From: Streptomyces sp. NRRL B-24085
GTDB lineage: Bacteria > Actinomycetota > Actinomycetes > Streptomycetales > Streptomycetaceae
Length of the DNA: 54,618 nt
Reading direction: 5' to 3'
NCBI RefSeq assembly: GCF_001282115.1
Contig: NZ_LJBR01000052.1
Coordinates: 1-54,618 of the forward strand
The translations under genes and the position numbers were made by a program. The number at the start of each line of letters is the position of its first letter. The stretch's first letter is position 1. The notes beneath the pieces were generated by a model. That model worked only from the letters and a program-made list of their open reading frames with translations. It was not told where the DNA came from and made no database searches. Of the stretch, positions 30,490 to 40,058 are shown in pieces.

Positions 30490-30597
30490 GCCCCATGTTC
30501 GGTACGCGCACCTGAGCGCGGCCTATCATGGGGCTTGCGTCTAGGTGTGGGGGCTGTAACTCCAACCACTGGACGCGCGTTGGGCCTTACGTAGACT
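30490..30597 (+). promoter_or_regulatory. Promoter region of the RbpA-like gene with GCCCCATG/CATGGGGC inverted repeat
   Basis: Inverted repeat GCCCCATG (30490-30497) / CATGGGGC (30527-30534) with a 29-nt loop may be the secG terminator or an operator. A plausible promoter follows: TGGACG (30570-30575), 16-bp spacer, TAGACT (30592-30597), about 65 bp upstream of the start codon. Both are by eye only. Confidence 0.4.
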
Positions 30598-30663
30598 GAG
30601 GCGCTCGCAACGAAGCGACACGTCGACTCGCTTCGCGGCACCATCACGCAGGGAGTTACGACC

Positions 30664-30999
30664 GTGGCAAGTGGCAACGCGATCCGAGGTAGCCGGGTCG
30701 GGGCGGGGCCGATGGGCGAGGCCGAGCGGGGCGAGTCCGCGCCCCGTCTGCGCATCTCCTTCTGGTGCTCCAACGGGCACGAGACGCAGCCCAGCTTCGC
30801 CAGCGACGCGCAGGTCCCCGAAACCTGGGACTGCCCGCGCTGCGGCTTCCCCGCCGGACAGGACCGGGACAACCCGCCGGACCCGCCGCGCACCGAGCCG
30901 TACAAGACGCACCTCGCGTACGTACGGGAGCGGCGCAGCGACGCGGACGGCGAGGCGATCCTCGCCGAGGCGCTCGCCAAGCTGCGGGGCGAGATCTAG
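30664..30999 (+). CDS. RbpA-family RNA-polymerase-binding protein (paralogue-like)
   Basis: A 111-residue actinobacterial protein of the RbpA type, which binds RNA polymerase and the principal sigma factor and stimulates initiation. Visible parts: an N-terminal tail with IRGSRVG, a zinc-type core with C35/H39 in WCSNGHE and C57/C60 in DCPRCG, and a C-terminal helix region THLAYVRERRSDADGEAILAEAL like the sigma-interacting TH-ERR segment of RbpA. The sequence departs from canonical RbpA (for example YKTHLAYV in place of THWDML), so I read it as a second, divergent member rather than the main rbpA. GTG 30664 has GGGAG upstream. Confidence 0.8.
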   Translation: MASGNAIRGSRVGAGPMGEAERGESAPRLRISFWCSNGHETQPSFASDAQVPETWDCPRCGFPAGQDRDNPPDPPRTEPYKTHLAYVRERRSDADGEAILAEALAKLRGEI

Positions 31000-31208
31000 A
31001 AGTCGAGAACCGGCCGGGTACCGAGGGGTGCCTGGCCGGAGCCGTTCCACGGCCGTACAGGGCCTGCGTGCCCTCCACGGCCCGTGCCGGGCTGCCCTGT
31101 TCGCAGCCGCCTTCTCCGTGCTGTCCCCCGTGCCACTGACACCCGTGCCCCGTGCGCACGTACCTGTGGGTGGGCGGGGCGCCGAGGCCCGCACGGCTCG
31201 CGTCCCGC

Positions 31209-31218
31209 GTTGATCAAC
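31209..31218. promoter_or_regulatory. Palindrome GTTGATCAAC upstream of pgi
   Basis: Perfect 10-bp palindrome 48 bp before the pgi start, in the 266-bp stretch 31000-31265 that otherwise holds no gene I recognise. Candidate operator; it shares the TGATCA core with the palindrome at 47329. Confidence 0.35.
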
Positions 31219-31265
31219 TACGTTGGAACCGCTGGGACAGGCACGAAAGAAGGCTGAAGTCGGAC

Positions 31266-32921
31266 ATGAACGCAGACGGCCGTACCAGGCTCAACCGGAC
31301 GCCCGAGTGGACCGCGCTGGCCGAGCACCGCGAGGAGCTCGGCGAGGTGCGGCTCAGGGAGCTGTTCGCCGCCGACCCCGGGCGCGGCACCGGGTACTCA
31401 CTGCGGGTCGGTGACCTGTACGTCGACTACTCCAAGCACCTGGTCACCGACGAGACGCTGCGGCTGCTGCGTGAACTCGCCGTCGCGACCGACGTCTTCG
31501 GCCTGCGGGACGCCATGTTCCGCGGGGAGCGGATCAACCTCACCGAGGACCGGGCCGTGCTGCACACCGCCCTGCGCGCCCCGCGCGACGCGGTGATCGA
31601 GGTCGACGGGGAGAACGTCGTCCCGCGGGTGCACGCCGTCCTCGACAGGATGAGCGACTTCGCGAACCGGGTCCGCTCCGGAGAGTGGACCGGCCACACC
31701 GGCAAGCGGATCAAGAACGTCGTCAACATCGGCATCGGCGGCTCCGACCTCGGACCCGCGATGGCGTACGAGGTGCTGCGCGGCTTCACCGACCGCGACC
31801 TCACCGTCCGTTTCGTGTCGAACGTCGACGGCGCCGACCTGCACGAGGCCACCCGCGACCTGGACGCCGCCGAGACGCTGTTCGTCATCGCCTCCAAGAC
31901 GTTTACCACGATCGAGACGATCACCAACGCCACCTCGGCCCGCGCGTGGCTGCTCGGCGAGCTGAAGGCCGGCCAGGAAGCCGTCGCCCGGCACTTCGTG
32001 GCTTTGTCGACCAACGCCGGGAAGGTCTCGGACTTCGGCATCGACACGGCCAACATGTTCGGGTTCTGGGACTGGGTCGGCGGCCGCTACTCCTACGACT
32101 CCGCGATCGGCCTCTCCCTGATGATCGCCATCGGGCCCGACCGCTTCCGCGAGATGCTCGACGGCTTCCACCTCGTCGACGAGCACTTCCGCACCGCCCC
32201 GGCCGAGTCCAACGTGCCTTTGCTGCTGGGCCTGTTGGGCATCTGGTACGGCAACTTCCACGGCGCCCAGTCGCATGCCGTGCTGCCGTACAGCCACTAC
32301 CTGTCCCGGTTCACCGCCTACCTCCAGCAGCTCGACATGGAGTCCAACGGCAAGTCCGTGGACCGTGCCGGACGGCCCGTGGAGTGGCAGACCGGGCCGG
32401 TGGTGTGGGGCACGCCCGGCACCAACGGGCAGCACGCCTACTACCAGTTGATCCACCAGGGCACCAAGCTCATCCCGGCGGACTTCATCGGCTTCGCCCG
32501 TCCGGTCGGCGAACTGAGCGACGAACTCAAGGCCCAGCACGACCTGCTCATGGCGAACTTCTTCGCCCAGACCCAGGCGCTGGCCTTCGGCAAGACCCCG
32601 GACGAGGTGCGCGCGGAGGGGGTGGCCGAGGAACTCGTCCCGCACAAGACGTTCCGCGGCAACCACCCGACGACCACGATCCTCGCGAAGGAGCTCACGC
32701 CGTCCGTCCTCGGGCAGCTCATCGCGCTCTACGAGCACAAGGTGTTCGTCCAGGGCGCGGTCTGGAACATCGACTCCTTCGACCAGTGGGGCGTCGAGCT
32801 CGGCAAGGTCCTCGCCAAGCGCGTCGAGCCCGCCCTCACGGAGGGCGCCGACGTACCGGGTCTGGACGCGTCCACCAAGGCCCTGGTGTCGACGTACCGG
32901 GAGCTGCGCGGCCGGGCGTGA
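31266..32921 (+). CDS. pgi: Glucose-6-phosphate isomerase
   Basis: A 551-residue phosphoglucose isomerase linking glucose-6-phosphate and fructose-6-phosphate. Family signatures are present: [16 protein letters not shown] segment ([16 protein letters not shown]), [31 protein letters not shown], and [11 protein letters not shown] with the later [18 protein letters not shown] 31266 gives the usual N-terminus; AAGAAGG precedes it at 31247. It faces pgl across a strong hairpin, so pgi is transcribed apart from the pentose-phosphate operon although the two share glucose-6-phosphate. Confidence 0.98.
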   Translation: MNADGRTRLNRTPEWTALAEHREELGEVRLRELFAADPGRGTGYSLRVGDLYVDYSKHLVTDETLRLLRELAVATDVFGLRDAMFRGERINLTEDRAVLHTALRAPRDAVIEVDGENVVPRVHAVLDRMSDFANRVRSGEWTGHTGKRIKNVVNIGIGGSDLGPAMAYEVLRGFTDRDLTVRFVSNVDGADLHEATRDLDAAETLFVIASKTFTTIETITNATSARAWLLGELKAGQEAVARHFVALSTNAGKVSDFGIDTANMFGFWDWVGGRYSYDSAIGLSLMIAIGPDRFREMLDGFHLVDEHFRTAPAESNVPLLLGLLGIWYGNFHGAQSHAVLPYSHYLSRFTAYLQQLDMESNGKSVDRAGRPVEWQTGPVVWGTPGTNGQHAYYQLIHQGTKLIPADFIGFARPVGELSDELKAQHDLLMANFFAQTQALAFGKTPDEVRAEGVAEELVPHKTFRGNHPTTTILAKELTPSVLGQLIALYEHKVFVQGAVWNIDSFDQWGVELGKVLAKRVEPALTEGADVPGLDASTKALVSTYRELRGRA

Positions 32922-32939
32922 CGCACCCGCCGACAACAC

Positions 32940-32975
32940 CGACGCCGGGCCCCTCCTCGGAGGGACCCGGCGTCG
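32940..32975. terminator. Bidirectional hairpin between pgi and pgl
   Basis: CGACGCCGGG-C-CCCTCC (32940-32956) pairs with GGAGGG-A-CCCGGCGTCG (32959-32975): 16 pairs with one C/A mismatch. It serves both converging genes. Confidence 0.8.
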
Positions 32976-32997
32976 ACTGCCGTGTGCGATGCCGCCG

Positions 32998-33780
32998 TTA
33001 CGGAGAAGCCGGCGGATACAGCGACCTGGGGAGCTGGGAGGCCGCCGCCGAGTCCAGGAGCCACAGGGTGCGGGCCCGGCCTCGGGCTCCCGCCGCCGGG
33101 GCCTGGATCTCGCCCGCGCCGGACAGGGCGATCGCCGCGGCCTGTGCCTTGTCCTCGCCGGCCGCCAGGAGCCAGACCTCGCGGGCCGCGCGGATCGCGG
33201 GCAGCGTCAACGACACCCGGGTCGGCGGCGGCTTCGGCGCGCCGTGCACGCCGACCACCGTGCGCTCCGTCTCCCGTACCGCGGGGAGTTCCGGGAACAG
33301 GGAGGCCACGTGGGTGTCCGGGCCGACGCCCAGCATCAGGACGTCGAAGGTCGGGACGGCGCCGTGGTTCTCGGGGCCGGCCGCGCGGGCCAGTTCCTCG
33401 GCGTAGGCCGCCGCCGCGGCCTCCACGTCGTCGCCGTGCGGGCCGTCCGACGCGGGCATGGCGTGCACGCGCTTCGGGTCCAGCGGAACGGAGTCGAGCA
33501 GGGCCTCGCGGGCCTGGGTGACATTGCGCTCCGGGTCGCCCTCGGGCAGGAAGCGTTCGTCACCCCACCACAGGTCCAGGCGGCCCCAGTCGATCGCGTC
33601 CCGGGCGGGCGCCGCGGCCAGGGCGGCGAGCAGGCCGTTGCCGTTGCGGCCGCCGGTGAGGACCACCGACGCCGAGCCGCGGGAGGCCTGCGCGTCCACG
33701 ATCTTGGTGATCAGCCGGGCCGCGGCGGCCTGCGCCATCAGTTCCTTGTCGTGGTGCACGACGAGCTGCGGAGTGCTCAC
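32998..33780 (-). CDS. pgl: 6-phosphogluconolactonase (DevB/Pgl type)
   Basis: A 260-residue lactonase (6-phosphogluconolactone to 6-phosphogluconate). Motifs: VVLTGGRNGNGLLAAL (family usually GGSTP here), RLDLWWGDERFLPEGDPERN with the conserved DERF, and VLMLGVGPDTHVASLFP. The GTG at 33780 overlaps the opcA stop (GTGA), so translation is coupled to opcA and zwf. Last gene of tkt-tal-zwf-opcA-pgl. Confidence 0.95.
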   Translation of the reverse strand: MSTPQLVVHHDKELMAQAAAARLITKIVDAQASRGSASVVLTGGRNGNGLLAALAAAPARDAIDWGRLDLWWGDERFLPEGDPERNVTQAREALLDSVPLDPKRVHAMPASDGPHGDDVEAAAAAYAEELARAAGPENHGAVPTFDVLMLGVGPDTHVASLFPELPAVRETERTVVGVHGAPKPPPTRVSLTLPAIRAAREVWLLAAGEDKAQAAAIALSGAGEIQAPAAGARGRARTLWLLDSAAASQLPRSLYPPASP

Positions 33781-34919
33781 TTCGCCGCCTTCCCGCCGCC
33801 GGACAGACCGGAGGGGACCGGCTTCAGCGATTCCGGTGCCGACTCTTGCGGCCCTTGCGCCCCGGGAGCTTCCGCAGCGCCCTCGACAGGGGCTTCGGAG
33901 ACGGGTTCTCCTTTGGCGTCGGAGCCTTCGGTGTCCGAACCCTCGCCCCCTTTGGCGTCCGGACCGTCGTCACCCGCTTCCGGGAAGGGCGCCGACGGGT
34001 TCAGCCGGTCCACGCCGAAGCGCAGCGCGGAGGCGTACGTGTCGTCCGGGTCCAGCCTGCGCAGCTCCTCCGCGATCAGCTCGGCCGTGTCCCGGCGCTT
34101 GAGCGCCACCGCACGGTCGGGCTGCCCCTGGATGGAGAGCGTGGCGAGCGAGCCGTCCGCGCGGTCCAGGACGATCGGACCGCTGTCCGTGTGCATGCGG
34201 ACCGCCGTCAGGCCGGGGCCGTTCGACAGGGACCGCTTCACCGGCACGTCCAGCCGGTCCGCCAGCCACATCGCCAACAGCTCGCAGCTCGGGTTGAACT
34301 CCTCGCCCTCCACCTCGACGGCCTCGACCTTGCAGGTGACCTGGTCGAGCGCGGCGGCCAGCATCGAGCGCCACGGGGTGATCCGGGTCCAGGACAGGTC
34401 GGTGTCGCCCGGCGTGTAGGTGTCGGCGCGCGCGGTCAGCTCGCGCACCGGCTGCTCGGAGGAGTAGGTGTCGGTGACCCTCCGCTGGCCGAGCGCCCCG
34501 AGCGGGTCCCCGGCCGGGTCGAGCGGCGCGTCCACCGGCCACCAGACGACGACCGGCGCGTCCGGCAGCAGCAGCGGGAGGACCACCGACTGGGCGTGGT
34601 CGACGACCTCGCCGTACAGCCGCAGCACGACCGTCTCGCCGGTGCCCGCGTCCGCGCCCACCCGCACCTCGGCGTCGAGACGGGACTGGGTGCGGTCACG
34701 GGGACTGCGCGACACCCGCTTGATGACCACCAGCGTGCGCGAGGGGTGCTCGCGGGACGCGTCGTTGGCGGCCTTGAGGGCGTCGTAGGCGTTCTCCTCG
34801 TCCGTGACGATGACCAGCGTGAGCACCATGCCGACGGCCGGTGTGCCGATGGCGCGGCGCCCCTTGACCAGGGCCTTGTTGATCTTGCTGGCCGTGGTGT
34901 CCGTGAGGTCTATCTTCAT
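33777..34919 (-). CDS. opcA: OpcA, glucose-6-phosphate dehydrogenase assembly protein
   Basis: A 380-residue actinobacterial/cyanobacterial OpcA, which activates or assembles Zwf. N-terminus MKIDLTDTTASKINKAL is typical; PDAPVVVWWPVDAPLDPAGD and ITPWRSMLAAALDQV are conserved core segments. The last 65 residues are Gly/Glu/Ala/Pro-rich and probably disordered. ATG 34919 overlaps the zwf stop (ATGA). The longer open frame to 34979 is rejected because it would run into zwf. Confidence 0.95.
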   Translation of the reverse strand: MKIDLTDTTASKINKALVKGRRAIGTPAVGMVLTLVIVTDEENAYDALKAANDASREHPSRTLVVIKRVSRSPRDRTQSRLDAEVRVGADAGTGETVVLRLYGEVVDHAQSVVLPLLLPDAPVVVWWPVDAPLDPAGDPLGALGQRRVTDTYSSEQPVRELTARADTYTPGDTDLSWTRITPWRSMLAAALDQVTCKVEAVEVEGEEFNPSCELLAMWLADRLDVPVKRSLSNGPGLTAVRMHTDSGPIVLDRADGSLATLSIQGQPDRAVALKRRDTAELIAEELRRLDPDDTYASALRFGVDRLNPSAPFPEAGDDGPDAKGGEGSDTEGSDAKGEPVSEAPVEGAAEAPGAQGPQESAPESLKPVPSGLSGGGKAAK

Positions 34920-36439
34920 GGCCGGCGCCAGCTCCGTCCCTCTCGTGCGAGCATTTCGTCCGCCTCGACCGGGCCCCACGTACCGGAGGGGTACTGGGCG
35001 GGCCTGCCGTGCGTGTCCCAGTACTCCTCGATCGGGTCGAGGATCTTCCAGGACAGCTCGACCTCCTCCGTGCGGGGGAAGAGGTTGGAGTCGCCGAGCA
35101 GGACGTCGAGGATCAGGCGCTCGTACGCCTCGGGGGAGGACTCCGTGAACGACTCGCCGTAGGCGAAGTCCATGGACACGTCCCGGATCTCCATCGAGGT
35201 GCCCGGCACCTTGGAGCCGAAGCGGACGGTGACGCCCTCGTCCGGCTGGACCCGGATGACGATCGCGTTGGAGCCCAGCTCCTCGGTGGCCGTCGTGTCG
35301 AAGGGGGAGTGCGGGGCCCGCTGGAAGACCACCGCGATCTCGGTGACCCGGCGGCCCAGCCGCTTGCCGGTGCGCAGGTAGAACGGCACGCCGGCCCAGC
35401 GGCGGTTGTCGATCTCCACCTTGATGGCCGCGTACGTGTCGGTCTTGGACTGGGGGTCGATGCCGTCCTCTTCGAGGTAGCCGACCGCCTTCGCGCCGCC
35501 CTGCCAGCCCGCCGCGTACTGGCCGCGCACGGTGTCCCGGCCCAGGTCCTTCGGCAGCTTCACCGCGCCGAGCACCTTGGTCTTCTCCGCGGCCAGCGCG
35601 TCCGCGTCGAAGGAGGCCGGCTCCTCCATGGCGGTGAGGGCCATGAGCTGGAGCAGGTGGTTCTGGATGACGTCACGGGCGGCGCCGATGCCGTCGTAGT
35701 AGCCGGCCCGGCCGCCGATGCCGATGTCCTCGGCCATGGTGATCTGCACGTGGTCCACGAAGGACCGGTTCCAGATCGGCTCGAACATCGTGTTGGCGAA
35801 GCGCAGCGCCAGGATGTTCTGGACGGTCTCCTTGCCCAGGTAGTGGTCGATGCGGAAGACCTGGTCCGGGGCGAAGACCTCCTCGACGGTCGCGTTGAGC
35901 TCCTCGGCCGACTTGAGGTCGTGGCCGAAGGGCTTCTCGATGACCGCACGCCGCCAGGAGCCGCCCGACTGGTCGGCCAGCCGGTGCTTCTTCAGCTGCT
36001 GGATGACCACGGGGAAGGCGGACGGCGGCACGGACAGGTAGAAGGCGAAGTTGCCGCCGGTGCCCTGTGCCTTGTCGAGTTCGTCGATGGTGTCGCGCAG
36101 CCGCTCGAACGAGTCGTCGTCGTCGAAGGTGCCCTGGACGAAGCGCATCCCCTGGATGAGCTGCTGCCAGACCTCCTCGCGGAACGGCGTCCGGGCGTGT
36201 TCCTTGACGGCGTCGTGGACGACCTCGGCGAAGTCCTCGTTCTCCCAGTCGCGCCGGGCGAAGCCGACCAGCGAGAAGCCCGGCGGCAGCAGACCCCGGT
36301 TCGCGAGGTCGTACACGGCGGGCATGAGCTTCTTTCGTGACAAATCGCCCGTGACGCCGAAGATGACCAGGCCCGACGGCCCCGCGATACGCGGGAGCCG
36401 TCGGTCGGCAGGGTCACGCAGCGGATTGCTGCTCGACAA
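34916..36439 (-). CDS. zwf: Glucose-6-phosphate 1-dehydrogenase
   Basis: A 507-residue G6PDH, the NADPH-yielding entry step of the oxidative pentose-phosphate pathway. The nucleotide loop is FGVTGDLSRKKLMPAVYDLA; the active-site segment RIDHYLGKETVQNILALRF holds the catalytic His; VIEKPFGHDL is conserved. The start is taken as TTG 36439 (SSSNPLRDPADRRLPRI) with GGAGGG 8 nt upstream. The open frame runs on to 36601 but that part lies inside tal and has no family match. Only 4 bp separate it from the tal stop. Confidence 0.97.
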   Translation of the reverse strand: MSSSNPLRDPADRRLPRIAGPSGLVIFGVTGDLSRKKLMPAVYDLANRGLLPPGFSLVGFARRDWENEDFAEVVHDAVKEHARTPFREEVWQQLIQGMRFVQGTFDDDDSFERLRDTIDELDKAQGTGGNFAFYLSVPPSAFPVVIQQLKKHRLADQSGGSWRRAVIEKPFGHDLKSAEELNATVEEVFAPDQVFRIDHYLGKETVQNILALRFANTMFEPIWNRSFVDHVQITMAEDIGIGGRAGYYDGIGAARDVIQNHLLQLMALTAMEEPASFDADALAAEKTKVLGAVKLPKDLGRDTVRGQYAAGWQGGAKAVGYLEEDGIDPQSKTDTYAAIKVEIDNRRWAGVPFYLRTGKRLGRRVTEIAVVFQRAPHSPFDTTATEELGSNAIVIRVQPDEGVTVRFGSKVPGTSMEIRDVSMDFAYGESFTESSPEAYERLILDVLLGDSNLFPRTEEVELSWKILDPIEEYWDTHGRPAQYPSGTWGPVEADEMLAREGRSWRRP

Positions 36440-36443
36440 GGTT

Positions 36444-37562
36444 TCAGCCCTCCGAGGGGGCGAGGCGCTGAAGCTCCGCCTCGGTCGACTTGAGCAGGTC
36501 GTTCCAGGACGCCTCGAACTTCTCGACGCCCTCTTCCTCCAGGAGCTGGACCACCTCGTCGTACGAGATCCCGAGCTTCTCGACGGCGTCGAGATCGGCA
36601 CGGGCCTGCTCGTACGTGCCGGCGATCGCGTTGCCGCGGATCTCGCCGCTCTCCTCGGTCGCCTGGAGCGTGGCCTCCGGCATGGTGTTCACCGTGTTGG
36701 GCGCCACCAGCTCGTCGACGTACAGGGTGGCCTTGTAGGCCTTGTCCTTGACGCCGGTCGAGGCCCACAGCGGACGCTGCTTGTTCGCGCCGGCCTTCTC
36801 CAGCTTCGCCCAGCGCTCGCCGGAGAAGATCTCCTCGTACGCCTGGTAGGCGAGGCGCGCGTTGGCCACGCCGGCCTTGCCGCGGGCGGCCTTGGCCTCG
36901 TCGGTGCCCAGCGCGTCGAGGCGCTTGTCGATCTCGGTGTCCACGCGGGACACGAAGAAGGACGCCACGGAGTGGATCTGCGACAGGTCCAGGCCCCGCT
37001 CCTTGGCCTTCTCCAGGCCGGCCAGGTAGGCGTCCATGACCTCGCGGTAGCGCTCCAGCGAGAAGATCAGCGTGACGTTGACGCTGATCCCGAGACCGAT
37101 GACGTCGGTGATCGCCGGGATGCCCGCGCGGGTGGCCGGGATCTTGATGAGGGTGTTGGGGCGGTCGACGAGCCAGGCGAGCTGCTTGGCCTCGGCGACG
37201 GTCGCCTTCTCGTTGTGCGCCAGGCGCGGGTCGACCTCGATCGACACCCGGCCGTCCTGGCCGCCGGTGGCGTCGAAGACCGGCCGCAGGATGTCGGCGG
37301 CGTCCCGGACGTCCGCCGTGGTGATCATGCGGATGGCCTCTTCGACCGTGACCTTGCGGAAGGCGAGGTCGGAGAGCTGCTGGTCGTAGCCGTCGCCCTC
37401 GGAGATCGCCTTCTGGAAGATCGAGGGGTTGGTGGTGACGCCCACGACGTGCTGCTGGTCGATCAGCTCGGCGAGGTTGCCGGACGTGATCCGCTTGCGC
37501 GACAGGTCGTCCAGCCAGATCGCGACGCCTTCCTCGGAGAGGCGCTTGAGTGCGTCTGTCAT
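36444..37562 (-). CDS. tal: Transaldolase (TalB, actinobacterial type)
   Basis: A 372-residue transaldolase moving a dihydroxyacetone unit between sugar phosphates. The Schiff-base lysine is K140 in [25 protein letters not shown] near residue 41 and [13 protein letters not shown] are family-typical. ATG 37562 has GGAGATG upstream. It sits between tkt (33 bp upstream) and zwf (4 bp downstream) in one operon. Confidence 0.97.
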   Translation of the reverse strand: MTDALKRLSEEGVAIWLDDLSRKRITSGNLAELIDQQHVVGVTTNPSIFQKAISEGDGYDQQLSDLAFRKVTVEEAIRMITTADVRDAADILRPVFDATGGQDGRVSIEVDPRLAHNEKATVAEAKQLAWLVDRPNTLIKIPATRAGIPAITDVIGLGISVNVTLIFSLERYREVMDAYLAGLEKAKERGLDLSQIHSVASFFVSRVDTEIDKRLDALGTDEAKAARGKAGVANARLAYQAYEEIFSGERWAKLEKAGANKQRPLWASTGVKDKAYKATLYVDELVAPNTVNTMPEATLQATEESGEIRGNAIAGTYEQARADLDAVEKLGISYDEVVQLLEEEGVEKFEASWNDLLKSTEAELQRLAPSEG

Positions 37563-37595
37563 GGAATTACATCTCCTACGTGTCGTATATGAGCG

Positions 37596-39698
37596 TCAGC
37601 GCTGGGCGGCGGCGAGAGATTCCCGCGCCTTGGCGGCCACGTTCTCGCCGGTGAAGCCGAACTCCTGGAAGAGGACCTTGCCGTCCGCGGAAGCACCGAA
37701 GTGCTCCAGGGAAACGATGCGACCGGCGTCCCCGACGTACTTGTGCCAGGTCAGACCGATACCCGCCTCGACCGCGACACGGGCCCTCACGGACGGGGGC
37801 AGGACGCTGTCCCGGTACCCCTGGTCCTGCTCCTCGAACCACTCCACGCACGGCATGGAGACGACACGCGTCGGCACGCCGTCGGCCTGGAGCTGCTCAC
37901 GTGCCTCGACAGCCACATGCACCTCGGAGCCGGTGGCGATCAGGATGACCTCCGGCTCTGTGTTCTGCCCGTCGGGCCCCTCGGCCTCGAACAGCACGTA
38001 ACCGCCCTTGACCGCGTCCTCGTTGGGCTCGTACGTCGGCACGCCCTGACGGGTCAGCGCCAGTCCGTGCGGGGCGCCCTTGCCGAACTCCTTGGTCCAG
38101 CGGCCGAGGATCTCGCGCCAGGCGGTCGCGGTCTCGTTGGCGTCGGCCGGGCGGACCACGTTCAGGCCGGGGATCGCGCGCAGCGAGGCCAGGTGCTCGA
38201 CCGGCTGGTGGGTCGGGCCGTCCTCGCCCAGACCGATGGAGTCGTGCGTCCACACGTACGTCACCGGCAGGTGCATCAGGGCCGAGAGCCGCACGGCGTT
38301 GCGCATGTAGTCGGAGAACACCAGGAAGGTGCCGCCGTAGATCCGCGTGTTGCCGTGCAGGGCGATGCCGTTCATCTCCGCTGCCATGGAGTGCTCGCGG
38401 ATGCCGAAGTGGATCGTGCGGCCGTACGGGTCCGCCTCCGGCAGCGGGTTGTCCGCCGGGAGGAAGGAGCTGTTCTTGTCGATCGTGGTGTTGTTCGAAC
38501 CGGCGAGGTCGGCGGAGCCGCCCCACAGCTCGGGGATCACCGCGCCGAGCGCCTGGAGGACCTTGCCGGACGCGGCACGCGTGGCGACGCCCTTGCCGGG
38601 CTCGAAGACGGGGATCGCCGACTCCCAGTCCTTGGGCAGCTCACCCGCGGCGACGCGCTCGTACTCGGCCGCGCGCTCCGGGTTGTTGCTGCGCCACTCC
38701 TGGAAGGACTTCTCCCACTCGGCGCGGGCCTGCCGGCCGCGCTCCAGCGCCTGGCGGGTGTGGCCGATGACCTCCTCGGAGACCTCGAAGGACTGCTCCG
38801 GGTCGAAGCCGAGGACCCGCTTGGTGGCCGCGACCTCGTCGTCGCCGAGCGCCGAGCCGTGCGCGGCCTCGGTGTTCTGCGCGTTGGGGGCGGGCCAGGC
38901 GATGATCGAGCGCATCGCGATGAAGGACGGCTTGTCGGTGACCGCCTTGGCCTTCTGGATCGCCTCGAAGATCGCGACCGGGTCGAGGTCGCCGTTGGCC
39001 TGCGGCTCGACACGCTGGACGTGCCAGCCGTACGCCTCGTAGCGCTTGACGGTGTCCTCGGAGACGGCCGTCTCGGTGTCGCCCTCGATCGAGATGTGGT
39101 TGTCGTCCCACAGCAGGATCAGGTTGCCGAGCTTCTGGTGGCCGGCCATCGAGGACGCCTCGGCGGAGATGCCCTCCTGGAGGCAGCCGTCACCGGCGAT
39201 GGCGAAGACGAAGTGGTCGAAGGGGGAGGTGCCCTCGGGGGCCTCGGGGTCGAACAGACCGCGCTCGTAGCGGGCGGCCATCGCCATGCCCACCGCGTTG
39301 GCGACACCCTGGCCGAGCGGACCGGTGGTGGTCTCCACGCCCTTGGTGTGGCCGTACTCCGGGTGGCCCGGGGTCTTGGAGCCCCAGGTGCGGAAGGACT
39401 TGAGGTCGTCCAGCTCCAGGCCGAAGCCGGCCAGGTAGAGCTGGGTGTAGAGGGTCAGGGACGAGTGGCCGGCGGACAGCACGAAGCGGTCGCGCCCGAC
39501 CCAGTCGGGGTCGGCCGGGTCGTGCCGCATCACCTTCTGGAAGAGGGTGTAGGCGGCGGGAGCCAGGCTCATCGCCGTACCCGGATGGCCGTTTCCGACC
39601 TTCTGTACGGCGTCGGCGGCCAGGACGCGGGCGGTGTCGACGGCCCGCTGGTCCAACTCGGTCCACTCGAGGTCTGTGGTGGTCGGCTTGGTGCTCAC
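37596..39698 (-). CDS. tkt: Transketolase
   Basis: A 700-residue thiamine-diphosphate enzyme of the non-oxidative pentose-phosphate pathway. GNGHPGTAMSLAP is at the start. The ThDP motif runs from IAGDGCLQEG to LLWDDNHISIEGDTE. The pyrimidine domain has HSMAAEMNGIALHG, and VTYVWTHDSIGLGEDGPTHQP is the typical substrate loop. GTG 39698 has GGAGAGGAG upstream, spacing about 12 nt, longer than optimal. First gene of the operon; a tandem ACATGT element lies 21 bp upstream of the start. Confidence 0.97.
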   Translation of the reverse strand: MSTKPTTTDLEWTELDQRAVDTARVLAADAVQKVGNGHPGTAMSLAPAAYTLFQKVMRHDPADPDWVGRDRFVLSAGHSSLTLYTQLYLAGFGLELDDLKSFRTWGSKTPGHPEYGHTKGVETTTGPLGQGVANAVGMAMAARYERGLFDPEAPEGTSPFDHFVFAIAGDGCLQEGISAEASSMAGHQKLGNLILLWDDNHISIEGDTETAVSEDTVKRYEAYGWHVQRVEPQANGDLDPVAIFEAIQKAKAVTDKPSFIAMRSIIAWPAPNAQNTEAAHGSALGDDEVAATKRVLGFDPEQSFEVSEEVIGHTRQALERGRQARAEWEKSFQEWRSNNPERAAEYERVAAGELPKDWESAIPVFEPGKGVATRAASGKVLQALGAVIPELWGGSADLAGSNNTTIDKNSSFLPADNPLPEADPYGRTIHFGIREHSMAAEMNGIALHGNTRIYGGTFLVFSDYMRNAVRLSALMHLPVTYVWTHDSIGLGEDGPTHQPVEHLASLRAIPGLNVVRPADANETATAWREILGRWTKEFGKGAPHGLALTRQGVPTYEPNEDAVKGGYVLFEAEGPDGQNTEPEVILIATGSEVHVAVEAREQLQADGVPTRVVSMPCVEWFEEQDQGYRDSVLPPSVRARVAVEAGIGLTWHKYVGDAGRIVSLEHFGASADGKVLFQEFGFTGENVAAKARESLAAAQR

Positions 39699-39719
39699 CC
39701 TGGGTCAGGGCTCCTCTCC

Positions 39720-39734
39720 ACATGTCACACATGT
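39720..39734. promoter_or_regulatory. Tandem palindrome ACATGT-CAC-ACATGT in the tkt leader
   Basis: Two identical 6-bp palindromes 3 bp apart, between a possible -10 on the minus strand (TAGGCT, complement of 39771-39776) and the tkt start. The spacing places the site near the transcription start, so it could be an operator for the pentose-phosphate operon. No adjacent regulator. Confidence 0.4.
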
Positions 39735-39921
39735 CGAAATGCCGGTGCACGGGACGCCCGGCCGTTGTCGAGCCTACCCCCGCAAGTACGTGCGTTTTTT
39801 CGAGTCATTCCAGACTGCCGGGCCTTACCGGGATCCGCCTCCCGACCGGCTCGGAGCGCACTTGGCAACTGAATACGCAAGCGCTCGTCCGAGTGCTCAA
39901 CCGAGTGGGACCGAGCTCTTC

Positions 39922-39953
39922 CGGGGGTGTCGGCGGACACGACCCGACCCCCG
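39922..39953. repeat. Stem-loop in the tkt/ctaB divergent region
   Basis: CGGGGG-TG-TCGG (39922-39933) pairs with CCGACCCCCG (39944-39953) leaving a TG bulge; alternatively GTGTC (39927-39931) pairs with GACAC (39936-39940). In the 360-bp gene-free stretch 39699-40058 I see only this, the tandem palindrome at 39720, and a weak TACAGT -10-like site at 39979 for ctaB. Confidence 0.35.
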
Positions 39954-40058
39954 CGGATATCGGGGTATGGGCAACGTCTACAGTGGCGTGGTACGCGCGA
40001 GCCTTTACCGGGACTTCACACGGCTGAGGCTTGCTGGGATGTCTCTGTAGGGGTGTGC

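Noticed and set aside
28067..30565. An 832-codon minus-strand frame across pgk and tpiA
   Set aside because: Low-complexity shadow of two certain genes on the plus strand.
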